From JAVVFH01 sp032250585 (lineage in GTDB: Bacteria; Pseudomonadota; Gammaproteobacteria; Xanthomonadales; SZUA-36): a stretch of 6,442 nt of DNA. Shown here one piece after another: positions 1 to 5,514 of this stretch. The stretch spans positions 1 to 6,442 of the forward strand of contig JAVVFH010000199.1 in assembly GCA_032250585.1 (NCBI GenBank), written 5' to 3'. The position numbers and the translations under genes are program-made. The notes under the pieces were generated by a model. It had not been told where the DNA came from. It made no database searches and saw nothing but the letters and a program-made list of their open reading frames with translations. Numbering within the stretch: position 1 is the first letter of the stretch; every line of letters starts with the position of its first letter.

Positions 1-1134
1 CTCGAAAGCGTCAAGGAGTTGCTGAATATTCTTTCCAATCCGGATCGCCTGATGGAAGTCATCCGGGAAGAACTTGAGGCAGTTCGGGAGCAATTCGGCG
101 ATGAACGGCGGACGGAAATACTCCAGCAGCGTCTGGACCTGAGTCTGGAAGACCTGATCACCGACGAGGCCGTCGTGGTGACGATTTCGCATGGCGGCTA
201 TGCAAAGTCCCAACCGCTGGATCGTTACCGCGCGCAGCGCCGTGGCGGTACCGGCAAGTCAGCGACGCGGGTCAAGGACGAAGATTTTGTCGACCAGCTG
301 TTCATCGCCAATACGCATGACATCCTGCTGTGTTTCACCAGCTGCGGAAGGATTCACTGGCTGAAGGTTTACCAGCTGCCGCAGGCGGGTCACGCCAGCC
401 GCGGCAAGCCGATCGTCAACCTGCTGCCGCTGGAGAAGGATGAGCGCATCAATGCTGTGCTCGCGGTCCGGGAATTCAGCGAAGACCACTTCGTGTTTTT
501 CGCCACCCGTAAAGGCATCGTCAAGAAAACACCGCTGCCAGCTTACTCACGACCCAGGGCGAACGGCATCTGGGCCATTGATCTGAGTGAAGACGACGAG
601 TTGGTCAATGCGCGGTTGACCGACGGCAAGCAGGACATCATGCTGTTTTCCAGCTCCGGCAAGTGCATCCGTTTCGCCGAGAGCGACGTGCGCACGATGG
701 GCCGCGTGGCCAGGGGCGTCATCGGGATCCGGCTGCAGAAGGGGCAGCGAGTTGTTTCGATGCTCGTCATCGGGGATGGCGACATCCTGACGGCGACGGA
801 GCACGGCTTCGGCAAGCGCACGAGCATAACCGATTACCCGCTTCAGGGCCGCGGTGGCCAGGGGCTCATCGGCATTCAGACTTCGGAACGCAATGGCCCG
901 CTGATATCGGCGATCCAGGTGGCGGAGGACGACGACATCATGCTGATCTCCGATGGCGGAACCCTGGTTCGGACCGGAGTGGATCAGATTTCGACACTCG
1001 GCCGTAACACTCAGGGCGTCACGCTGATCCGTTTGCGCCAGGACGAAAAACTGGTCGGGCTGGCGAGGATAGAAAAGGAAGATGAAGAGGCTGCGGAAAC
1101 GGCTATCGAATCCGACGCCGTGCCGGAAGATTGA
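1..1134 (+). CDS. gyrA: DNA gyrase subunit A, C-terminal part (5' end cut by window edge)
   Basis: This is the C-terminal portion of the DNA gyrase A subunit, which with GyrB introduces negative supercoils into DNA using ATP. The frame is open from base 1, so the gene starts outside the window; 377 codons plus a TGA are visible. The first part, with the stretch ILSNPDRLMEVIREELE, is the end of the breakage-reunion domain. The rest is the DNA-wrapping beta-pinwheel domain, with its repeated blades (ANTHDILLCF, FFATRKGIVKKT, IMLFSSSGKCIRF, TATEHGFGKRT, MLISDGGTLVRT). The GyrA box at 235-255 reads QRRGGTG, close to the usual QRRGG(K/R)G. The protein ends in a short acidic tail (EKEDEEAAETAIESDAVPED), shorter than that of E. 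coli as I recall it. The active-site tyrosine and quinolone-resistance region lie upstream, outside the window. Identification is by recognising the family sequence; I am very sure. Confidence 0.97.
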   Translation, partial: LESVKELLNILSNPDRLMEVIREELEAVREQFGDERRTEILQQRLDLSLEDLITDEAVVVTISHGGYAKSQPLDRYRAQRRGGTGKSATRVKDEDFVDQLFIANTHDILLCFTSCGRIHWLKVYQLPQAGHASRGKPIVNLLPLEKDERINAVLAVREFSEDHFVFFATRKGIVKKTPLPAYSRPRANGIWAIDLSEDDELVNARLTDGKQDIMLFSSSGKCIRFAESDVRTMGRVARGVIGIRLQKGQRVVSMLVIGDGDILTATEHGFGKRTSITDYPLQGRGGQGLIGIQTSERNGPLISAIQVAEDDDIMLISDGGTLVRTGVDQISTLGRNTQGVTLIRLRQDEKLVGLARIEKEDEEAAETAIESDAVPED

Positions 1135-1184
1135 GCTTTCCCGGATCCTGCCGACCGGCTCCCTGGCTTTGCGGCGCGGCGGTA

Positions 1185-1787
1185 CTATTCGGCCCCGGCT
1201 GTCTGTGTCACGACGAAAGCGCCACGGATGTCACCCTGCTGATAGCCGATCGCCCGGTCGTCTGGATACAGTTCGTTCAGCTTTTCCGCGACATTCCGAT
1301 CGATGTTTTCACCGTGACACTGCAGGCACAGGCCACCCGTCGGTATGGCCTTCATGTAACGCAATTCCCGATCGGCGCCTGTGCCAACGAGTTTGTGCCA
1401 GCTCAGCGAGGCCGGATCCGCGCCCTCCTGCTTGCGCGACTGGAAAGATTGCAGCACGGCCAGTTGCCAGGCATTGGGTGCATTGTCCGGATTGCGATAC
1501 TTTTGGCTGACCCGTTTAAGCTCCATGCCTTGCTGGTCGGAGACCTGTTTCGCAATCGCCGGCGCTCGCTGACTGCAGACTTCGATTGCCTTGACCGGCC
1601 CGCCCGCTTTCATGGCCGCCATCAACTCGTATTTCAAGGCGCCAGAGAAAGCCTCAGTGGCCAGGCGCGCGCGTTCCACGGCCGCCTCTTCGTCAAAGCC
1701 GTGCGGGTCGGCCTGGCCGGCAAGGGCAGCCAGGCCGAGACCGAAGAATAGGAATAAAACCGCTAGCTGATGCGTTTTGCGCGTCAT
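1185..1787 (-). CDS. Exported DUF3365 / Tll0287-like c-type haem protein
   Basis: This 200-residue protein resembles the DUF3365 (Tll0287-like) family, whose structurally known member is a c-type haem protein with a PAS-like fold. Residues 1 to about 26 form a signal peptide (basic MTRK, then a hydrophobic stretch ending ALAGQA), so the mature protein should be periplasmic. A single haem-attachment motif CLQCH is at residues 154-158 (1314-1328). Upstream, EVCSQRAPAIA around Cys71 matches the conserved family segment; Cys71 is the only cysteine outside the haem motif and could be the second axial ligand, as reported for Tll0287 (from memory). No transmembrane anchor, kinase or cyclase domain follows, so any sensing output is not visible. 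The start at 1787 is preferred over an ATG at 1808 because a GGAGG (1793-1797) sits 5 bp before it. It converges on gyrA and lies downstream of the peroxiredoxin gene. A redox or gas-binding role is inference. Confidence 0.85.
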   Translation of the reverse strand: MTRKTHQLAVLFLFFGLGLAALAGQADPHGFDEEAAVERARLATEAFSGALKYELMAAMKAGGPVKAIEVCSQRAPAIAKQVSDQQGMELKRVSQKYRNPDNAPNAWQLAVLQSFQSRKQEGADPASLSWHKLVGTGADRELRYMKAIPTGGLCLQCHGENIDRNVAEKLNELYPDDRAIGYQQGDIRGAFVVTQTAGAE

Positions 1788-1792
1788 GCGTG

Positions 1793-1797
1793 CCTCC
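1793..1797 (-). promoter_or_regulatory. Ribosome-binding site deciding the DUF3365 start
   Basis: A perfect GGAGG on the minus strand lies 5 bp upstream of the ATG at 1787. It falls inside the coding sequence that would result from the ATG at 1808, and it leaves a protein beginning directly with a normal signal peptide. It therefore supports the shorter form. Confidence 0.75.
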
Positions 1798-1837
1798 GAA
1801 TTGTTCATTTGAAGGGTTCAAGTTCGTCCCGATAGCG

Positions 1838-1862
1838 CGAAAGCCCAGGCGAGGGGCTTTCG
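1838..1862 (-). terminator. Perfect 9-bp hairpin after the peroxiredoxin gene, possible terminator
   Basis: The arms CGAAAGCCC (1838-1846) and GGGCTTTCG (1854-1862) are perfectly complementary around a 7-nt loop. The hairpin begins 50 bp past the peroxiredoxin stop codon and 50 bp before the DUF3365 start. The AAAGCCC/GGGCTTT stem is typical of bacterial terminators, but no T-run follows on either strand. It may be a weak or Rho-assisted terminator, or an mRNA-stabilising stem that attenuates transcription between the two genes. Confidence 0.5.
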
Positions 1863-1912
1863 TTGAAACAGTGAAGGGGTTGGGTTCCGGATTCAACGCC
1901 ACCCATGGCGAT

Positions 1913-2392
1913 TCAGAGTGCGGACAGCACATGTTCCGCGCTGCTGACCCGAAACTCGCCGGGACCCTCGACGAACAGGTCCGTCACCACACCGTCGTCG
2001 GCGATCAAGGCGAAACGCTGTGCACGAGTGCCCATCCCGAAGCCGCTGGCGTCGAGTTCCAGACCGAGGGCCCTGGTAAACTCGGCATTGCCGTCAGCCA
2101 GCATCGCGATCTTGTCGGCATTGGCGCTCTTGCCCCAGGCGTTCATGACGAAAACGTCGTTGACCGCCAGGCAGGCAACGGTGTCGACACCCTTGGCCAG
2201 AATCTCGTCAGCGTGGTCGACGAATCCCGGCAGGTGTTTCACCGAGCAGGTGGGGGTGAACGCGCCCGGCACGGCAAACAGCACGACCTTCTTGCCGGAG
2301 AACAGCGTCTCGGTCGAAATCGGCGCGGGGCCGTCGGGTGTCATATGGGTAAGCGTGGCGGAAGGAATCCTGTCACCGGTCTGGATCGTCAT
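1913..2392 (-). CDS. Type-5 peroxiredoxin (Prx5/AhpE-unlike, PGAFTPTCS family)
   Basis: This 159-residue, probably cytoplasmic enzyme is a thiol peroxidase of the Prx5 group, which reduces hydrogen peroxide and organic hydroperoxides. The active site is VPGAFTPTCSVKHLPGF, with the PxxxTxxC motif at Pro42, Thr46 and the peroxidatic Cys49. The conserved catalytic arginine is Arg123 in GMGTRAQRFAL. NDVFVMNAWGKS (residues 79-90) is also characteristic. The only other cysteine is Cys74 in VACLAVND, which is not at a typical resolving position. The protein therefore probably depends on an external thiol such as glutathione/glutaredoxin. The glutaredoxin domain fused to some family members (for example in Haemophilus) is absent. 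Length fits a stand-alone Prx5. The start at 2392 has AGGAG (2400-2404) 7 bp upstream. It lies 109 bp downstream of the pilH-like gene and 125 bp upstream of the haem-protein gene, both on the same strand. Confidence 0.93.
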   Translation of the reverse strand: MTIQTGDRIPSATLTHMTPDGPAPISTETLFSGKKVVLFAVPGAFTPTCSVKHLPGFVDHADEILAKGVDTVACLAVNDVFVMNAWGKSANADKIAMLADGNAEFTRALGLELDASGFGMGTRAQRFALIADDGVVTDLFVEGPGEFRVSSAEHVLSAL

Positions 2393-2451
2393 GTCATAGC
2401 TCCTGCTGAAAGTTTCTGGAATGATACTTCGTTTAACAGGTAGTGACCGCA

Positions 2452-2473
2452 GCCGGTTTTTACAAGTACCGGC
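2452..2473 (-). other. Short 6-bp inverted repeat downstream of pilH
   Basis: GCCGGT (2452-2457) and ACCGGC (2468-2473) form a short stem around a 10-nt AT-rich loop, starting 28 bp past the pilH-like stop codon. The stem is short and no T-run follows, so it is at best a weak terminator. It lies in the 109-bp gap that must also hold any promoter for the peroxiredoxin gene. Confidence 0.25.
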
Positions 2474-2501
2474 GGGTAACAGGGACGAACGGAAGGGGGA
2501 C

Positions 2502-2867
2502 TCAGGCTGCCATGGCCTCTGAAATAGCGGTCAAAAGCGTGATCGGGTTGACCGGCTTGGTCACGTATTCGCGTGCGCCCTGGCGCAAACCCCAGGCGCG
2601 ATCGGCTTCGCCTGATTTCGTCGAAATGAAAATAACCGGAATGTGCCGTGTCATTTCGTTGCGGTGCAGTTGGCGGGTGGTCTGGTAGCCGCTCATGCCG
2701 GGCATGACGATGTCCATCAGGATGACCTGGGGGTGTTCGTGCGCTGCGACTTCGAGGGCCCGCTCGCCGGACTCGGCCACGATGGCTTGATGACCGGCCC
2801 GTTCGATGATCTGCCTCAGGCCGTAAAGCTGCGCTGGTGAATCATCCACGATAAGTATTTTAGGCAT
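2502..2867 (-). CDS. pilH: PilH-like single-domain response regulator
   Basis: This 121-residue protein is a stand-alone CheY-like receiver with no output domain. Acid-pocket residues Asp8 and Asp9 are in ILIVDDS, the phosphate-accepting Asp52 in ILMDIVMPGMSG, the switch Ser82 in FISTK, and the conserved Lys104 in YVTKPV. The whole-length pattern, especially MDIVMPGxxGxQxTRQL, WGLRQGAREYVTKPV and the 121-residue length, matches PilH of the Pseudomonas type IV pilus (Pil-Chp) chemosensory pathway, where PilH is phosphorylated by the ChpA kinase and affects twitching and cAMP signalling. No pilG, pilI, pilJ or chpA is nearby, so it is an orphan within this window and another CheY-like role is possible. 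I chose the ATG at 2867 because it gives the family N-terminus (MPKILIVDDS); an in-frame ATG at 2894 would add nine untypical residues. The ribosome site is weak (GGGGGCGAG just upstream). Confidence 0.82.
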   Translation of the reverse strand: MPKILIVDDSPAQLYGLRQIIERAGHQAIVAESGERALEVAAHEHPQVILMDIVMPGMSGYQTTRQLHRNEMTRHIPVIFISTKSGEADRAWGLRQGAREYVTKPVNPITLLTAISEAMAA

Positions 2868-2897
2868 GGTGCTCGCCCCCAGCGGAAAGATCAAAGT

Positions 2898-2931
2898 CTG
2901 TTAACAGCACGGGCCCATGCAGTGTTAACAG
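2898..2931. promoter_or_regulatory. Paired GTTAAC palindromes / large inverted repeat upstream of pilH
   Basis: Two palindromes lie in the 121-bp gap upstream of pilH: CTGTTAACAG (2898-2907, perfect 10 bp) and TGTTAACA (2923-2930, perfect 8 bp). TGTTAACAG is thus directly repeated with a 24-bp period. The outer arms CTGTTAACA and TGTTAACAG also form a 9-bp inverted repeat, and between them GCACGGGCCCATGC (2907-2920) is palindromic apart from one base pair. This could be a double operator for a dimeric regulator, or an RNA hairpin in the pilH leader. I do not recognise the cognate regulator. Confidence 0.55.
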
Positions 2932-2950
2932 GCCCTGCCCTTTAAGCCTC

Positions 2951-2956
2951 ATTATG
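2951..2956 (-). promoter_or_regulatory. Possible -10 element for pilH
   Basis: On the minus strand these bases read CATAAT, matching five of six positions of the sigma-70 -10 consensus, in a locally AT-rich stretch (about 2949-2988) that stands out from the GC-rich surroundings. The best -35 at 17-bp spacing (TTCAAT) matches only three of six. If real, transcription would begin near 2944 and the paired palindromes would lie in the first 50 transcribed bases. Confidence 0.3.
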
Positions 2957-2964
2957 CCGTAAAT

Positions 2965-2988
2965 GAATGATAAATTGAAAGATCATTC
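2965..2988. repeat. 7-bp AT-rich inverted repeat directly after the acuI-like stop
   Basis: GAATGAT (2965-2971) and ATCATTC (2982-2988) are perfectly complementary around a 10-nt loop, and the repeat abuts the stop codon of the acuI-like gene. It overlaps the place where a pilH -35 box would be, so it could be a protein-binding site. It could also be a weak 3'-end stem for the upstream operon; no T-run of terminator quality follows. Confidence 0.35.
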
Positions 2989-3996
2989 TCATGCATCGCC
3001 GATCTTGACGACGGTTCGCCCCAACGACTCACCGCGCAGCATCGAATCGAACACGGGCTCCATCGTGTCCAATGTCACTTCGCGCTTGATGATTTCGTCC
3101 AGGTGGGGCGGTTTCCATTCGTGCCCGAGGCGGTCCCAGAGCATTCGGCGAGTCTCGATAGCGCAGTTGGCGGAACTGATGCCGAGCAAGCTGACCCCGC
3201 GCAGGATCATCGGAAAAACCGTGGTATGCAGCCCGTGATCGCCGGTCATGCCGCAGCAGGCGATGTTGCCCCACAGGTCTATCACGCGCGTGATGCCGGC
3301 CAGCATGTCGCCGCCGACGTTATCGATGCAGCCGGCCCAGGCGGCTTTCTCGAGCGGCTTTTGGCCCCAGTGCAGGTCGTGCCGCGAGATGCACTGTTGC
3401 GCACCGAGGTGTTCGAGCCAATCGAATTCCTTCACTTTGCCGGTGATTGCATGGACTTCGTAGCCGGCGGCGGCGAGCAGGTCAATGGCGACGCTGCCGA
3501 CTCCGCCGGTGGCGCCCGTCACGACGATGGGGCCCATGCCCGGTTGCTGACCATTGGCCTCCATTCGGTACAGTGACATGGCCGCCGTGAAGCCGGCCGT
3601 GCCGAGCCCCATGGCTTCGCGTGTGCTCAGCCCTTCCGGCAGCGGCACCAGTAAATCAGCGGGTAAGCGCAGGTATTCGGCATAGCCGCCGTCGCGCGTT
3701 TCCGACAGTCCACTGCCGTTGGCCAGCACCCGGTCGCCGGGCTGAAATGGCTCGGCACCGGATTCGACAACCGTGCCCGCCAAGTCGATGCCGCCGATCA
3801 ACGGGAATTGACGCAGGATCTGCCCTTTTCCGGTGGCGGCCAGTGCATCCTTGTAATTGATGCCCGACCACTCCACGCGCACTGTGACGTTGCCTTCACT
3901 CAGTTCATCCAGGGTCGTGGATTCGATGCCGGAGCGATAGCCTTCTTCATCCTTGCGGATACGGAAAGCCCTGAAAGTCGCCGGAACTGCGTTCAT
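2989..3996 (-). CDS. acuI: YhdH/AcuI-type NADPH-dependent reductase (acryloyl-CoA reductase or quinone oxidoreductase)
   Basis: This 335-residue cytoplasmic protein belongs to the zinc-free medium-chain dehydrogenase/reductase superfamily, YhdH/AcuI branch. Characterised AcuI enzymes reduce acryloyl-CoA to propionyl-CoA with NADPH; others are annotated as quinone oxidoreductases. The N-terminal GroES-like domain carries VEWSGINYKDALAATGKG (41-58), with the branch-typical NYKDALA at 47-53, and PLIGGIDLAGTV. The Rossmann domain carries the nucleotide-binding loop VVTGATGGVGSVA (158-170). IDNVGG and ACCGM are further family marks, and zinc-ligand residues of alcohol dehydrogenases are absent. 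The start at 3996 is chosen because the family N-terminus begins there; the frame stays open to 4149, but that stretch overlaps lpd and is not family-like. The start is 10 bp past the lpd stop, with TTGAGG (4005-4010) as ribosome site, so it should be co-expressed with lpd. Substrate is inferred from family only. Confidence 0.88.
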   Translation of the reverse strand: MNAVPATFRAFRIRKDEEGYRSGIESTTLDELSEGNVTVRVEWSGINYKDALAATGKGQILRQFPLIGGIDLAGTVVESGAEPFQPGDRVLANGSGLSETRDGGYAEYLRLPADLLVPLPEGLSTREAMGLGTAGFTAAMSLYRMEANGQQPGMGPIVVTGATGGVGSVAIDLLAAAGYEVHAITGKVKEFDWLEHLGAQQCISRHDLHWGQKPLEKAAWAGCIDNVGGDMLAGITRVIDLWGNIACCGMTGDHGLHTTVFPMILRGVSLLGISSANCAIETRRMLWDRLGHEWKPPHLDEIIKREVTLDTMEPVFDSMLRGESLGRTVVKIGDA

Positions 3997-4004
3997 TGCG
4001 ATGG

Positions 4005-4010
4005 CCTCAA
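4005..4010 (-). promoter_or_regulatory. Ribosome-binding site overlapping the lpd stop codon
   Basis: TTGAGG on the minus strand contains the TGA stop of lpd (4007-4009) and its GAGG lies 8 bp before the acuI-like ATG at 3996. This arrangement lets ribosomes ending lpd restart on the next gene, so it argues for translational coupling. Confidence 0.55.
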
Positions 4011-5434
4011 TTGCCCCGATGGATGGCGCGGCGGTCCACGTGCAGGGCCGCTTCGTGGATGGCTTCGGACAGGGTTGGGTGGGCGTGAACGATGCGTGCG
4101 AGGTCTTCGCTGGCGCCCTGGAACTCCATCGCCACGACGCACTCGGCAATCAGTTCCGAAGCGTTGGTGCCGACGATGTGGACGCCGAGGATTTGGTCTG
4201 TCTCGGCATCCGCGAGCATTTTCACCAGGCCGGCGGGATGACCGCCGCCCAGTGCGCGACCGTTGGCAGCGAATGGGAATGAACCGCTTTTGTACTGCAC
4301 GCCGGCTTCTTCGAGCTCCCGCTCGGTTTTGCCCACCCAGGCGATTTCGGGGTCGGTATAGATCACCCAGGGCACCGTGTCGAAATGAATGTGGGCCGGC
4401 TTGCCGGCGATCAGCTCGCAAACGGCAACGCCTTCCTCGGAAGCTTTATGGGCCAGCATCGGGCCGCGCACGCAGTCGCCGACGGCCCAGACGCCCGCGG
4501 CCGTGGTCTGCGACTGCTCATCGACCTTAATCTGGCCGTTGTCGAGCTGTTCCACGCCGCAATCCTCACCAAGCAGTCCTTCCGTGTAAGCTCTGCGGCC
4601 GACGGCGACCAGCAAGCGATCGAAAACCAGCTCTTCTTCGCCGTCGTCTTTTTCAATGCGCACGGCCACTTCGCCGTCGCGGACTTCCGCGGCCGTGACC
4701 CGGGTGCCGAGCCGGATATCGAGGCCCTGCTTTTTGAACTCGCGGGCGGCTGCCTTGGCGACGTCGGCGTCGGTTGCGGGCAGGAAATCGGGCAGTGCCT
4801 CCAGCAGGATCACTTCCGAGCCGAGCCGTTTCCAGACCGAGCCGAGCTCCAGCCCGATCACGCCGGCGCCGATGACGCCCAGCCTTTTCGGTGCGGACTC
4901 AAATTCGAGCGCACCTACGTTGTCGACAATGTATTCACCATCAAATTCGACCTCCGGAATCGCGATCGGCTCGGAGCCGGAAGCGAGGACAACGTTTTTG
5001 CCTTCGATTGTGACGGTTTCACTTTCGTCCACGGGCGTGATTTCTACCATACGACCGGCCAGCAGGCGACCCTTGCCGTGGTAGAAGGACACCTTGTTGC
5101 CCTTGAGCAACTGCCTGACGCCTCCGGTGAGTTTTTTGACCACGCCGTCCTTGCGTTCCAGCATGGCGGCGATATCCATTTTCACCTCCTTCGCACTGAT
5201 GCCGTGTTCGGCGTACTCATGCTGAACATGGTGATAGTACTTACTGGAGTCGAGCAAAGCCTTGGACGGAATGCAGCCGACGTTCAGACAGGTCCCGCCG
5301 GGAGCGGGCTTGCCGTCCTTGCCGCTGTACATGTCGACAAGGGCCGTTTTGAGACCCAGTTGCGCGGCGCGAATAGCTGCCACGTAGCCCCCCGGGCCTC
5401 CGCCGATGATGATGACGTCGAATTTTTCTGCCAT
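4007..5434 (-). CDS. lpd: Dihydrolipoyl dehydrogenase (E3), 2-oxoglutarate dehydrogenase type
   Basis: This 475-residue flavoprotein re-oxidises the dihydrolipoyl group of E2 and passes electrons through FAD to NAD+. FAD is bound by the N-terminal IIIGGGPGGYVAA loop (8-20). The redox-active disulfide is Cys49-Cys54 in GGTCLNVGCIPSKALL. NAD+ is bound by VIGAGVIGLELGSVW (187-201), followed by the second FAD segment AVGDCVRGPMLAHKASEEG (317-335). The dimer-interface active site is HAHPTLSEAIHE, with His452 and Glu457 as the catalytic pair. There is no N-terminal lipoyl domain. It resembles the Pseudomonas LpdG type, including the insertion MYSGKDGKPAPGG before the disulfide. Minor variations from the usual sequence are YTDPEIAWVG and GGGHPAG. 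The start at 5434 has GGAGG (5443-5447) 8 bp upstream. It follows sucB by 80 bp and precedes the acuI-like gene by 10 bp, fitting one operon that supplies E2 and E3. Confidence 0.97.
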   Translation of the reverse strand: MAEKFDVIIIGGGPGGYVAAIRAAQLGLKTALVDMYSGKDGKPAPGGTCLNVGCIPSKALLDSSKYYHHVQHEYAEHGISAKEVKMDIAAMLERKDGVVKKLTGGVRQLLKGNKVSFYHGKGRLLAGRMVEITPVDESETVTIEGKNVVLASGSEPIAIPEVEFDGEYIVDNVGALEFESAPKRLGVIGAGVIGLELGSVWKRLGSEVILLEALPDFLPATDADVAKAAAREFKKQGLDIRLGTRVTAAEVRDGEVAVRIEKDDGEEELVFDRLLVAVGRRAYTEGLLGEDCGVEQLDNGQIKVDEQSQTTAAGVWAVGDCVRGPMLAHKASEEGVAVCELIAGKPAHIHFDTVPWVIYTDPEIAWVGKTERELEEAGVQYKSGSFPFAANGRALGGGHPAGLVKMLADAETDQILGVHIVGTNASELIAECVVAMEFQGASEDLARIVHAHPTLSEAIHEAALHVDRRAIHRGN

Positions 5435-5514
5435 GTTCTTTTCCTCCGTACCGGGCGCTCGTCAGGGATCGTCTTCCGCGCCGTATCCTGTCGTTCAGTG
5501 AGTGCGGCGTTCTG

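Noticed and set aside
1135..1184. Possible terminator between the convergent gyrA and DUF3365 genes.
   Set aside because: The 50 bp hold only short GC-rich complementarities such as GCCGG/CCGGC and no T-run, so I see no supportable hairpin terminator.
1809..1821. Small palindrome TTGAA-GGG-TTCAA upstream of the DUF3365 start as an operator.
   Set aside because: Five-base arms are expected often by chance, and nothing else supports it.
1790..2443. Plus-strand open frame of 217 codons covering the peroxiredoxin and its flanks.
   Set aside because: It lies opposite a clear Prx5 gene, shows no recognisable domain and spans the intergenic hairpin.
2965..2991. Fur-box-like sequence in the AT-rich region after the acuI-like stop.
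   Set aside because: One half resembles GATAATGAT closely but the other half does not; the total match is about 10 of 19 positions, too weak to call.
3997..4149. N-terminal extension of the acuI-like gene to an ATG at 4149.
   Set aside because: The extra 51 codons lie inside lpd in another frame, have no family resemblance and are of skewed composition; the family N-terminus starts at 3996 with its own ribosome site.
5435..5514. Possible promoter or terminator in the 80-bp sucB-lpd gap.
   Set aside because: Apart from the lpd ribosome site I see no convincing -35/-10 pair or stable hairpin, so the two genes are best read as co-transcribed.
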